DNA of 20,076 nt from Verrucomicrobia bacterium UBA3761 (GCA_002371135.1 DFGB01000014.1:1-20076); one strand, 5' to 3'; positions 1 to 9,895 are shown, counted from the first letter of the stretch. Notes: generated by a model from the letters alone, not told the origin. A program made the numbers and translations.

Positions 1-22
1 AAAAATCTATTGTATGCTATTG

Positions 23-114
23 TTTTCGATTTTCGATTTTTAAACCTCTCAAGAACTCTCAAGCTCTCTCAAGGGAGATAAAAAAATCGTAAATCGCAAA
101 TCGAAAATCGAAAA
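23..114. repeat. 17-bp inverted repeat in the pyrG leader
   Basis: The left arm at 23-39 (TTTTCGATTTTCGATTT) is the exact reverse complement of 98-114, separated by 58 bases. The arms are built from a repeating ATCGAAA-type word. The loop contains three near-copies of CTCTCAAG (46-73), the last followed by GGGAGAT. In RNA it would form a long AU-rich stem ending just before the pyrG start at 125. No TTGACA/TATAAT-type promoter is obvious in these 124 bases, so the promoter may lie outside the window. The stem could be a leader structure, a terminator of an upstream gene, or only a degenerate spacer repeat. Confidence 0.6.
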
Positions 115-124
115 ATCCAACACT

Positions 125-1734
125 ATGGAAAAGCAAGTCAAATACGTATTCATAACCGGCGGGGTGGTAAGTTCGCTCGGCAAGGGCGTGACGAGCGCCA
201 GCCTCGCCTTGCTGCTCAAATCTCGCGGCTACAAGGTCTTCATGCAGAAGCTCGACCCCTACCTCAACGTGGACCCGGGGACGATGTCGCCATACCAGCA
301 TGGCGAGGTATTCGTGACAGACGACGGGGCGGAGACCGACCTCGACCTCGGGCATTACGAGCGTTTCGCAGGCGTCACGTGCACGAAAGCCTCCAACTTC
401 ACATCTGGGCGGATATACTCGGCTGTCCTCGCCCGCGAACGCGCCGGCGGCTATCTCGGCGGCACGGTGCAGGTAGTCCCTCACATTACCGACGAAATCA
501 AAGCGGCGATCAAGAGCGCAGGCGAACACGACTGCGACATAGTCCTCTGCGAAATCGGCGGAGTCTCGGGCGACATCGAGTCGCTCCCCTTCCTCGAAGC
601 GGCAAGGCAGTTCCGTTTCGAGGAAGGAGCGGGGAATACATGCTTTGTGCATCTGACGCTCGTGCCTTTCCTCAAGGCGGCAGGTGAGCTGAAAACGAAG
701 CCATCGCAGCATTCCGTCGGGCAGCTGCGCGCAATAGGCATCATCCCCGACATCCTCGTCTGCCGCACAGAAGTGGCGATCCCCAGAGAGCACCTCGACA
801 AGCTCGCCCTTTTTTGCAACGTCAAACGCGAATGCGTCATCGAAGAGAAGGACGTGACCGACTCGGTCTACGCCGTGCCGCGCGAACTCAAGGTGCAGCA
901 TCTCGACGAACAGGTCCTGAAGCAACTGCAACTTCCTCTGCGTCCGATCGTGCATACCTCGTGGGACACGCTCGTAAGAAAGGCTACGAAGCCCAAACAC
1001 CATTGCCGCATCGCGCTCGTGGGCAAGTACATCTCGGTACGCGACGCATACAAATCGGTCCACGAAGCGCTCCAGCACGCAGGCATGGCGAAAAACTGCA
1101 AGGTGGACGTTGTAGCGATAGAAGCGGAAGACGCATGCGCCGAAAACCTGTCGGACGTCGACGGCATACTCGTGCCGGGCGGGTTCGGTTCGCGCGGCGT
1201 AGAGGGCAAAATCGCAGCGATCAAGTACGCGCGTGAGAACAAAATTCCCATTCTCGGCATCTGCCTTGGAATGCAGTGTGCCGTGATTGAATACGCGCGC
1301 GATGTCCTCGGCTGGAAGGATGCAAACTCGACGGAGTTCGACGAAAGTACGACTCATCCCGTCATAGACCTGATGGACGAGCAGCGCGGCGTCACGCAAA
1401 AAGGCGGCACGATGCGCCTTGGCGCGTATCCATGCAAACTCAAGCGCGGCTCGCTGGCTGCAAAATGCTACGGCACTGCGGAAATCTCGGAGCGCCACCG
1501 CCACCGCTACGAACTGGCATACGACAGCGGCGCGAGGGCCGCGCTTGTCGCGGCCGGACTCGTCGTCTCGGGGCTCTCGCCTGACGGAAAACTCGTCGAG
1601 ATCGTGGAACTGCCGCGGACGCAACACCCGTACTTCATCGCCTGCCAATTCCACCCCGAGTTTAAATCCCGCCCGACCGCTCCGCACCCGCTCTTCACGG
1701 GCCTCGTCAAGGCCGCACTCGAAAGGAGCCGGAA

Positions 1735-1738
<4 letters not shown>
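125..1738 (+). CDS. pyrG: CTP synthase (glutamine hydrolysing)
   Basis: This enzyme converts UTP to CTP using ATP and glutamine-derived ammonia, the last step of de novo pyrimidine nucleotide synthesis in the cytosol. The 537-residue product has the usual family length. The N-terminal synthetase domain opens with YVFITGGVVSSLGKG (P-loop-like ATP site) followed by KLDPYLNVDPGTMSPYQHGE. A class I glutamine amidotransferase domain fills about residues 290-537, with the nucleophile Cys380 in GICLGMQ and the His510/Glu512 pair in FHPEF. The ATG at 125 fits the family N-terminus, but there is no Shine-Dalgarno sequence close to it; the only GGGAG lies about 50 bases upstream inside the leader stem. 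The stop overlaps the carB start (ATGA), which indicates a pyrimidine operon. Identification is secure. Confidence 0.98.
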
Positions 1739-4935
<3,197 letters not shown>

Positions 4936-4947
4936 AGCCGCGCACTA

Positions 4948-4962
4948 CTTGATGCTACGGCC
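4948..4962. repeat. short module shared with 10109-10123
   Basis: CTTGATGCTACGGCC here matches CTTGACGCTACGGCC at 10109-10123 with one difference. In both places it follows a copy of the GCGCGGCT palindrome, after 2 bases here and after about 50 bases there. It is one of three modules common to both edges of the accessory island. Confidence 0.5.
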
Positions 4963-4986
4963 TTGGGCAAGCGCGGCCCTAGGCGC

Positions 4987-5042
4987 GACATTACTGGCCC
5001 AAGCGCCGCTCGTAGGGCGTTCTCCACGCGCGCCAGCCGAAA
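4987..5042. repeat. about 55-bp module shared with 9918-9971
   Basis: The segment from GACATTACTGG to CGCCAGCCGAA is repeated in direct orientation at 9918-9971 with roughly three quarters of the bases matching by eye and a single small gap. Here it encodes the last residues (about FGWRAWRTPYERRLGQ) of the 139-aa minus-strand gene. At 9918 the minus strand would read FGWRTWRASSKRRLSNN with no complete gene around it. Either a dispersed repeat has supplied the end of the 139-aa gene, or the distal copy is a remnant of a second copy of that gene. Confidence 0.6.
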
Positions 5043-5410
5043 CATTGGCACGCGAGGGCGAACTTCACGGCGTCCCACATCACCTTGTAGCGCCGCGGCC
5101 TCCACCATTCGAAAACCATCGCCGCCAGCTTCAAGCCGTTCCTGCGAAATCGGGCGTTGCTCATGTCGAAGGCAGCGCGGCTGCCGTCGGATTCGCTCCA
5201 CTCCACGTCATGGATGAACGCGGCGGGCGCGAGCGACGGATGGAGCGCGTCCATCACCTTCCTCAACCACTGCGGAAACCACTCGGGTCCTATGCCGTTG
5301 TAGATGTGCGCAAGCTCGGCGTCCGTGTACTTGTCGAGAATCGAGCGATTCTCCAATTCACAAGCTGCGCAAAGCCTGCGAAGACCTCCCGCCCATTTGA
5401 TTGTCGTCAT
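4991..5410 (-). CDS. hypothetical protein, possibly prophage-type
   Basis: The 139-residue product begins MTTIKWAGGLRRLC and has no signal peptide or membrane segment. The start is well supported by AAAGGAGAT about 4 bases before the ATG. Visible features are a charged N-terminal part containing YNGIGPEWFPQWL, a central FIHDVEW followed by FDMSNARFRRNG, and an aromatic/Arg-rich C-terminus. The order 'HD-x-x then Asp/Asn-rich helix with FRRN' is reminiscent of small prophage proteins of unknown function, but I cannot name a family. It lies opposite to carB and to the restriction-modification operon. Its last codons coincide with the repeat module also seen at 9918. Its composition is intermediate between the core genes and the AT-rich island. 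It is a real gene with good confidence; function is unknown. Confidence 0.75.
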   Translation of the reverse strand: MTTIKWAGGLRRLCAACELENRSILDKYTDAELAHIYNGIGPEWFPQWLRKVMDALHPSLAPAAFIHDVEWSESDGSRAAFDMSNARFRRNGLKLAAMVFEWWRPRRYKVMWDAVKFALACQCFGWRAWRTPYERRLGQ

Positions 5411-5578
5411 ATATCTCCTTTCGGTTTTTGAATGCGGCGGACGTCATGCCCGCCACTAATATATGACAACTCGATTGCAAATCGGCAAAAAGTTTTGAAA
5501 CTTTATGGCTCTTCACATCATTTGGCGGAAATATGCGATCTTTACGGAGTAAAAACACAAATGCTTTACCAAGAATTT

Positions 5579-5722
5579 CGAACGCTTGCGTTCGCAAAGG
5601 GAAGGCCTCGATTTTCCGATAGCGCGTCCTCGCTTCGTTCGGACTATCGGAAAATCTTCGGCCTGATTCGCCGCAAAAATCGGCAACTTAACGAGCGTAG
5701 CGAGTGCGAAGCAAGCCGATTT
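5579..5722. repeat. cluster of three hairpin-forming inverted repeats
   Basis: Three inverted repeats lie in succession. CGAACGC (5579-5585) pairs with GCGTTCG (5588-5594). The arm 5603-5622 (AGGCC, 2 bases, then GATTTTCCGATAG) pairs with 5644-5664 (CTATCGGAAAATC, 3 bases, then GGCCT), a stem of about 18 pairs around a 21-base loop. AAATCGGC (5677-5684) pairs with GCCGATTT (5715-5722). The intervening words TCGCTTCGTTCG and ACGAGCGTAGCGAG are typical of REP-like intergenic repeats. An open frame of 107 codons (5432-5755) passes through them, but I take it to be fortuitous. Confidence 0.65.
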
Positions 5723-5805
5723 CAAGGCGAAATCTTTGCGTCCTTCGCATTCTAAAATGACAAACCATACAAGAATCCTCTCCGATTGTTTTATCAACCC
5801 CCAAT

Positions 5806-6195
5806 ATGGCATTTTCATCTGTGTCCACCAAAATATTCGAAGAACCAATATTTAAAATTGTGTATGAGGTCGATACGAACGCTGTCTATCAAACGGTCTT
5901 TCCTTTTTCGTGGATGCAAAATGACAATGGGTCAAAGGGATATTGCTACAACTTCCCATTAAGTGGGACGGAATATCTGGTCTATCGCACGCGGGTAACA
6001 ACGAATTCGGAGGGTAGAGTCATTTCGGCTAATTATGGGGTAATCCACGGACCCATGAGCCTTCTAAAGTATTTTTGTTATGACGAGGGGTCTTTCAATC
6101 CTGTTCAAAACGACACCAATTTAGAGAACATTCGAATGTTCCGCCGTTACAATGCCATTAAACGACAGGAGGAAGAGCGCTCGCGAAAGTCATAG
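5806..6195 (+). CDS. hypothetical protein, possibly a truncated family member
   Basis: The open frame encodes 129 residues beginning MAFSSVSTKIFEEPIF. There is no Shine-Dalgarno sequence before the ATG, and an in-frame stop at 5758 leaves no room for an upstream extension. The middle and end (EYLVYRTRVTTNSEG, ISANYGVIHGPM, YDEGSFNPVQNDTNLE) look like the C-terminal beta-rich part of small secreted proteins that I associate with this bacterial group, yet no signal peptide or lipobox is present. It may therefore be a 5'-truncated copy. Base composition is clearly more AT-rich than carB or pheT, in keeping with the accessory island. It stands alone on its strand, and the following DNA (6196-6890) looks degenerate. 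Function unknown. Confidence 0.45.
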   Translation: MAFSSVSTKIFEEPIFKIVYEVDTNAVYQTVFPFSWMQNDNGSKGYCYNFPLSGTEYLVYRTRVTTNSEGRVISANYGVIHGPMSLLKYFCYDEGSFNPVQNDTNLENIRMFRRYNAIKRQEEERSRKS

Positions 6196-6890
6196 GACAT
6201 TATGGGGTTGTTCGGAAAATAAATGGGGCTGACGCGCAATGATGAAGATGTTTTCGATCATAGATCTGGCAATGGTATGTCTCGTCGGCAAGATTTTTAG
6301 CGAAGACGGCAACTCCGTCGTTAACGTAGCAGTAAAGACGCAACTGAAAGAGATAGATTGAACGCGTTTTGGACAAAGCCTACTGGTGATTTTGAAGAGG
6401 AGATGAGCGCGGTCGGGTCTACCCAGAACGACTTAGGGACCAACACTTCGCGATCAGGTTGAGTTCGACCTATTCGCATATTTTTCTTCAAGGAACGCGA
6501 AAAGGAACTATGCTAACTCTTCGGAGAATCACCACCCTGGGTAGATATGATGGCGAATCACTTCGACGGGCATGACTTTCCCTCGCAAAAAGCACACGGG
6601 CGACTTTTTTAGCGTGTAGGACAGGAGTTGCAGGAGTTTTAAATGCTCCTGTTTCTCCTGCCCTTCATGCCTATAAATTGAAACGTAGAATGGTTGATGA
6701 TCAAGAGTGGATGTATCGCCAGTCCTCCTGTCTCACCAGTTCTACATGCTAATAAGACTCCTACTACGACTGGAAACCGCGAGGATGCCATTCATTCGTT
6801 GCTAAAACATACCCCAAAAGAATGCATAGCGAGCGAAAAAAGCGGCATGAAAAGATTCTTGAAAGATATTTTCCAACTGCGTATGATTTT
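6196..6890. other. gene-poor, apparently degenerate DNA
   Basis: There is no convincing gene on either strand. A 40-codon plus-strand frame at 6239-6361 starts MMKMFSIIDLAMVCLVG without a ribosome binding site. It overlaps another short frame that reads NAFWTKPTGDFEEEM before stopping at about 6472, so it may be a frameshifted remnant. A 93-codon frame at 6694-6975 runs into the structured RNA region and has no binding site or recognisable motif. The only clear structure is a hairpin at 6622-6660. Composition is AT-rich. Confidence 0.4.
6622..6660. repeat. hairpin built from CAGGAG repeats
   Basis: CAGGAG-TTG-CAGGAG (6622-6636) faces CTCCTG-TTT-CTCCTG (6646-6660) across a 9-base loop. That gives two 6-bp helices around a small internal loop. 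The inverted repeat is itself made of direct hexamer repeats. No T-run follows on either side, so I do not call it a terminator. Confidence 0.6.
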
Positions 6891-6891
6891 A

Positions 6892-6900
6892 TGCTATAAT
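6892..6900 (+). promoter_or_regulatory. extended -10 promoter
   Basis: TGC followed by a perfect TATAAT (6895-6900) matches the extended -10 consensus TGnTATAAT. The -35 position (around 6872) has no good TTGACA match, as is common for extended -10 promoters. Transcription would start near 6907, at the beginning of the structured RNA segment and upstream of the restriction-modification operon. Confidence 0.55.
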
Positions 6901-6906
6901 ATTCGG

Positions 6907-7138
6907 CGTTTCTGCGGGGAGACATCCGCAGGGATGGAAGGTTGGGTTCGCCTTACTTTCCATGAATCGATGTAGCATCTAAGCTACACGTCGTTCTCGC
7001 AAATACGACCAATATTTCAGAACAGAGCGACATGTAAGTGGAGATGCGCCCTACTTTGGGCGCATATTCTCTTTGTGTATTCTGTTCGGGCCTTTGGTCG
7101 GGCTTTGCGAGAGTGCATAAGGGATGTGCGCTCTTTTT
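6907..7138 (+). ncRNA. candidate structured non-coding RNA
   Basis: Between an extended -10 promoter and a terminator-like hairpin lie successive helices with almost no unpaired DNA between them. H1 is UGCGG 6913-6917 with CCGCA 6926-6930. H2 is AUGGAAGG 6934-6941 with CCUUACUUUCCAU 6951-6963, containing a bulge. H3 is UGUAGC 6971-6976 with GCUACA 6983-6988. H4 is UACACGUCGUUCU 6985-6997 with AGAGCGACAUGUA 7024-7036, with one mismatch and one GU, competing with H3 for three to four bases. H5 is AUGCGCCC 7044-7051 with GGGCGCAU 7058-7065. H6 is 7110-7119 with 7125-7134 followed by U's. No good ORF lies in it. I could not assign a family from memory. The HEARO/IscB omega-RNA class is one possibility because of similar size and multi-stem layout, but no IscB gene is present. 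The alternative is a long structured leader controlling the downstream restriction genes. Confidence 0.5.
7110..7138 (+). terminator. intrinsic terminator-like hairpin
   Basis: AGAGTGCATA (7110-7119) pairs with TGTGCGCTCT (7125-7134) as ten pairs including two GU wobbles, around the loop AGGGA. It is followed directly by TTTT (7135-7138). It would end or attenuate transcription from the 6892 promoter before the endonuclease gene. If the endonuclease instead starts at the GTG at 7075, this hairpin would be inside coding sequence. Confidence 0.5.
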
Positions 7139-7143
7139 ATGCA

Positions 7144-7160
7144 TCGAAGACGGTCTTCGA
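7144..7160. promoter_or_regulatory. perfect palindrome upstream of the endonuclease, possible operator
   Basis: TCGAAGAC (7144-7151), G, GTCTTCGA (7153-7160) is a perfect 8-bp inverted repeat, with CATCG/CGATG words just outside. It lies about 40 bases before the preferred endonuclease start. Restriction-modification operons are often controlled through short palindromes, but no controller gene is visible here, so the role is speculative. Confidence 0.35.
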
Positions 7161-7200
7161 CGATGTTTCTATTGCGTTGCAACAAACATCCATCGGACAG

Positions 7201-8010
7201 ATGACCGTAGAAAACGAGAGTGCGATAAGAGCGGTTGTATCCGCCTGCGTGAGATCATACGCTTCCGCATTTGCCGACAGGCATCTTGCCGAGTCTGACG
7301 ACCCGGAAGGTACGATAAACATGAAGATTCACAATATCTTCATTTCGTCTTTAGGCGCCGACATTCAATATTACTCTGCACTTGCAAGATCCCTTGACAG
7401 CAGTCTTGGCAACATGCTTGAGCAAATGGCAATTTCCATTGCCCGGCTCCATTATCGCGTAGAGCAGCATGTCGAAGGAGTGTTGTATCGGCAACAGACG
7501 GAGTTTATCGCCAACATCCTGGAAGCGTACAAAAGACATGCAAAGATTCCCTGCCGGGCGGACTACACCTGTATATGCACAAACAACAATCCCAATGGCG
7601 AAATTAGAAAAAGACACGAGAGCGATTATTACCTCTATGACGATGCAGACGATATGCATTATCTGATTGAGCTCAAAATTGGCGGTGATCTTGACAACAA
7701 AAAAGCCCGCTCCGAAAAAGAGGCTCTGCTTGAGCAATACTGCATACTCGCAAACCATCTTGGCAGCACGGATAAAATCCGCATATGCTTTGCTACCGCA
7801 TACAACAGATACGGCGAGGGGAATCCTTGGAAGCAGGGCAGGGTTTTGCAATTCTTTTCCAAGGAAGAACTTTTGATAAGCCGCGATTTCTGGAACCTTG
7901 TCTGCAAATCAGACAACGGGTATGAAATAATCATCGACGAATACAAAGCCAATGCGCATTTGATCATAGATGCGTTAAAACAAATAAAACAAGTATATTT
8001 GCCAGAATGA
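7201..8010 (+). CDS. type II restriction endonuclease, TdeIII-like
   Basis: From the ATG at 7201 the product is 269 residues. The segment INMKIHNIFISSLG, then YYSALARSLDSSLGNMLE, and IELKIGGDLDNKKARSEKEALLEQY match what I know of the TdeIII/MjaII family of type II endonucleases, whose characterised members cut GGNCC. A PD-(D/E)xK nuclease centre is visible as Asp142 (in SDYYLYDDAD) and Glu157-x-Lys159 (IELK). The conserved C-terminal part includes CFATAYNRYGEGNPWKQGRV. The frame stays open back to a GTG at 7075 (311 residues), but those extra 42 residues overlie a terminator-like hairpin and lack a ribosome binding site. I therefore prefer 7201, which itself has only a weak GGA. The stop overlaps the next gene (ATGA). 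AT-rich composition points to horizontal transfer. The recognition sequence is not determinable here. Confidence 0.82.
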   Translation: MTVENESAIRAVVSACVRSYASAFADRHLAESDDPEGTINMKIHNIFISSLGADIQYYSALARSLDSSLGNMLEQMAISIARLHYRVEQHVEGVLYRQQTEFIANILEAYKRHAKIPCRADYTCICTNNNPNGEIRKRHESDYYLYDDADDMHYLIELKIGGDLDNKKARSEKEALLEQYCILANHLGSTDKIRICFATAYNRYGEGNPWKQGRVLQFFSKEELLISRDFWNLVCKSDNGYEIIIDEYKANAHLIIDALKQIKQVYLPE

Positions 8011-8717
8011 ACGACAATATCAGTTTGTGCTGTGGCGATAGCCGCAATTTGCTGAAAGACATTCCTTCGGCGTCCGTTGATTTGATTTTGACAGACCCGC
8101 CTTACAATTTGCGCAAGTACTCGACCGGCAATATAAATCTGCCCTGGCGTAGTGCCCTAAACAACGATCTTGCGGAGTGGGATGGCATCGATTTCCATCC
8201 AGAAGAATGGGCTGTGGAATTTCAGCGAATTTTGAAGAAACATGGAAATCTATTCGTGTTCACGTCTTACAACCTGATAGGAAGATGGCACGACATATTG
8301 GATCCTCTCTTTGATGCTACACAGATATTTATATGGCATAAGACAAATCCTGCTCCCAAGATATACAAAACCGGTTTCTTAAACAGTTGCGAGATGATAT
8401 TCTGTTGCTGGAACAAGGGCCACGTTTGGAATTTTACCACGCAAAAAGAAATGCACAATTTTATCGAATCTCCAATTTGCATGGGAGCCGAACGATTGAA
8501 AAAGCCAAAGCATCCTACACAAAAGCCAGTAAAAGTACTTTCTCATTTGATAAGGATTGCAAGCAACGAAGGCGATTTGGTACTCGACCCGTTTATGGGC
8601 GTTGGCTCAACCGGGGTGGCTGCACTAGCACAACAGCGCAAATTCATCGGATTCGAGATTGACAGACATTACTTTGATGCCGCCGTGAAACGTTTGGCTG
8701 TACGGGAATACAAATGA
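8007..8717 (+). CDS. DNA adenine/cytosine-N4 methyltransferase (beta class)
   Basis: The 236-residue product transfers a methyl group from S-adenosylmethionine to an exocyclic amino group in DNA. The catalytic motif IV DPPY is at residues 30-33 (ILTDPPYNL). The SAM-binding motif is near the C-terminus as DPFMGVGST (194-202), preceded by HPTQKP (169-174). This order, catalytic before SAM motif, defines the beta class (N6-adenine or N4-cytosine), as in DpnA-type enzymes. No separate large target-recognition domain is visible at this length. It starts inside the endonuclease stop codon and its own stop overlaps the next methyltransferase, so all three are translationally coupled. It presumably protects host DNA against the endonuclease. 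Whether it makes m6A or m4C cannot be told from DPPY alone. Confidence 0.93.
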   Translation: MNDNISLCCGDSRNLLKDIPSASVDLILTDPPYNLRKYSTGNINLPWRSALNNDLAEWDGIDFHPEEWAVEFQRILKKHGNLFVFTSYNLIGRWHDILDPLFDATQIFIWHKTNPAPKIYKTGFLNSCEMIFCCWNKGHVWNFTTQKEMHNFIESPICMGAERLKKPKHPTQKPVKVLSHLIRIASNEGDLVLDPFMGVGSTGVAALAQQRKFIGFEIDRHYFDAAVKRLAVREYK

Positions 8718-9895
8718 ACTCGCTAAAATTACTGATCGCCATGGGAATGCTATTTCTCGGTTTTTCTGCGCCGGCACTTCCGCCAATAATCAAGTGGGCA
8801 GGCGGAAAAGAACGCGAATTGCCACATATACTTAAAAACGCCCCTCCACGCTATGAGAGATATTTTGAGCCTTTCGTTGGCGGAGGCTCTGTATTTGCTG
8901 CTGTGACTGCAAAGGAATACATAATCAATGATAAAGCCAGAGAACTTGTCGATTTGTATCTTGCGATAAGAATTCAGGACATGAATGTCTTTTCAAAGTT
9001 GTCAGCCATCAACGATTCTTGGAAAGGTATGTTCGCATTCGCAACCAAACACATGCAGGAATTGAAAGCAATCTACAAAGCTCTGGAAGATTATAACTGG
9101 CAATCCATAAAGACTGAAAAACAAATTACCGCTTTTCTGAAGAGCAATGACGATGAATTGCTGGACTTGCTCGGGGAAATGAGAATGGACAACAGCGCTT
9201 TTAGAAAAGAACTGAAGCGCAATGTCGTCCAGAAATTGCATCGCATGAAGCGAATTGAACAAAACAAGCACAGGATGGACGAGGACGATCTGGAGGATAA
9301 TTTGCGAACTGCTTTCATGGGGTCGCTTTACATGTATTACCGTAGTCTTTACAACAAACAGGCCTACAACAACGATAAGGAGCTTGCGACTGCACTATTT
9401 GTATTCATTCGCAATTACGCCTACAGCGGGATGTTCCGGTATAATGCAAATGGAGAATTCAATGTACCCTATGGCGGCATTGGTTACAACAGCAAAACTT
9501 TGGACAAGAAACTTGCTTATTACCAATCTCCGGAATTGGCCAAACGCTTGCAAAATACAATGATCGAATGTCTGGATTTCCTCGAATTTTTACAAAAGCA
9601 CCCACCTCATGAAAACGATTTCATGTTCCTTGATCCTCCGTATGACTCTGACTTTAGCACATACGCTCAAAATGCATTTGACAAAGCAGATCAAGAGCGT
9701 CTTGCAAAGTATCTGACGGAAGAGTGCAAGTGCAAATGGCTGATGATTATCAAAAATACGCCGTTCATATATTCATTGTACGATGGCAAAGGTTTGACCA
9801 TAAAGGCGTTCAATAAAAAATATCAAGTCAGTTTCATGAACAGGAACGATAGAGAAACAGAACATCTCATAATAATGAATTACAATCAAAAATAG
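8714..9895 (+). CDS. Dam-like DNA adenine methyltransferase (alpha class)
   Basis: The product is 393 residues from the overlapping ATG. The N-terminal SAM region has IIKWAGGKERELP (about residues 25-37) and YFEPFVGGGSVF (50-61). The catalytic FLDPPYDSDFSTY has DPPY at 307-310. This arrangement is that of Dam/DpnM N6-adenine methyltransferases, which are usually near 270-280 residues. The extra length lies mainly in a helical, charged insert at about residues 95-200, probably the target-recognition part. The first 24 residues (MNSLKLLIAMGMLFLGF...) resemble a signal peptide, which makes no sense for a DNA methyltransferase. The true start may be the ATG at 8741 or 8747, though the ATGA overlap with the preceding gene argues for 8714. 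It is the last gene of the restriction-modification operon; the stop at 9895 is followed by GC-rich repeat DNA. Confidence 0.93.
   Translation: MNSLKLLIAMGMLFLGFSAPALPPIIKWAGGKERELPHILKNAPPRYERYFEPFVGGGSVFAAVTAKEYIINDKARELVDLYLAIRIQDMNVFSKLSAINDSWKGMFAFATKHMQELKAIYKALEDYNWQSIKTEKQITAFLKSNDDELLDLLGEMRMDNSAFRKELKRNVVQKLHRMKRIEQNKHRMDEDDLEDNLRTAFMGSLYMYYRSLYNKQAYNNDKELATALFVFIRNYAYSGMFRYNANGEFNVPYGGIGYNSKTLDKKLAYYQSPELAKRLQNTMIECLDFLEFLQKHPPHENDFMFLDPPYDSDFSTYAQNAFDKADQERLAKYLTEECKCKWLMIIKNTPFIYSLYDGKGLTIKAFNKKYQVSFMNRNDRETEHLIIMNYNQK

Noticed and set aside
59..1687. 542-codon open frame on the minus strand opposite pyrG
   Set aside because: It is a shadow of the pyrG reading frame, low in recognisable motifs. 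The plus-strand CTP synthase match is unambiguous.
5432..5755. 107-codon plus-strand frame
   Set aside because: It runs through three hairpin repeats, has no binding site and no motif. It is better explained as repeat DNA.
6694..6975. 93-codon plus-strand frame
   Set aside because: It crosses the promoter and first helices of the structured RNA candidate, with no binding site or family features.
6907..7138. tmRNA, RNase P RNA, SRP RNA or 6S RNA
   Set aside because: I looked for the conserved words of each (such as the tmRNA T-arm/CCA end, the RNase P GAGGAAAGUCC core, and the SRP GGAAG/AGCAG loop) and did not find them. A single GGAAGG word is not enough.
7038..7300. Remnant of an IscB or TnpB protein after the RNA candidate
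   Set aside because: No frame shows PLMP-like, RuvC or HNH motifs; the frame that continues belongs to the endonuclease.
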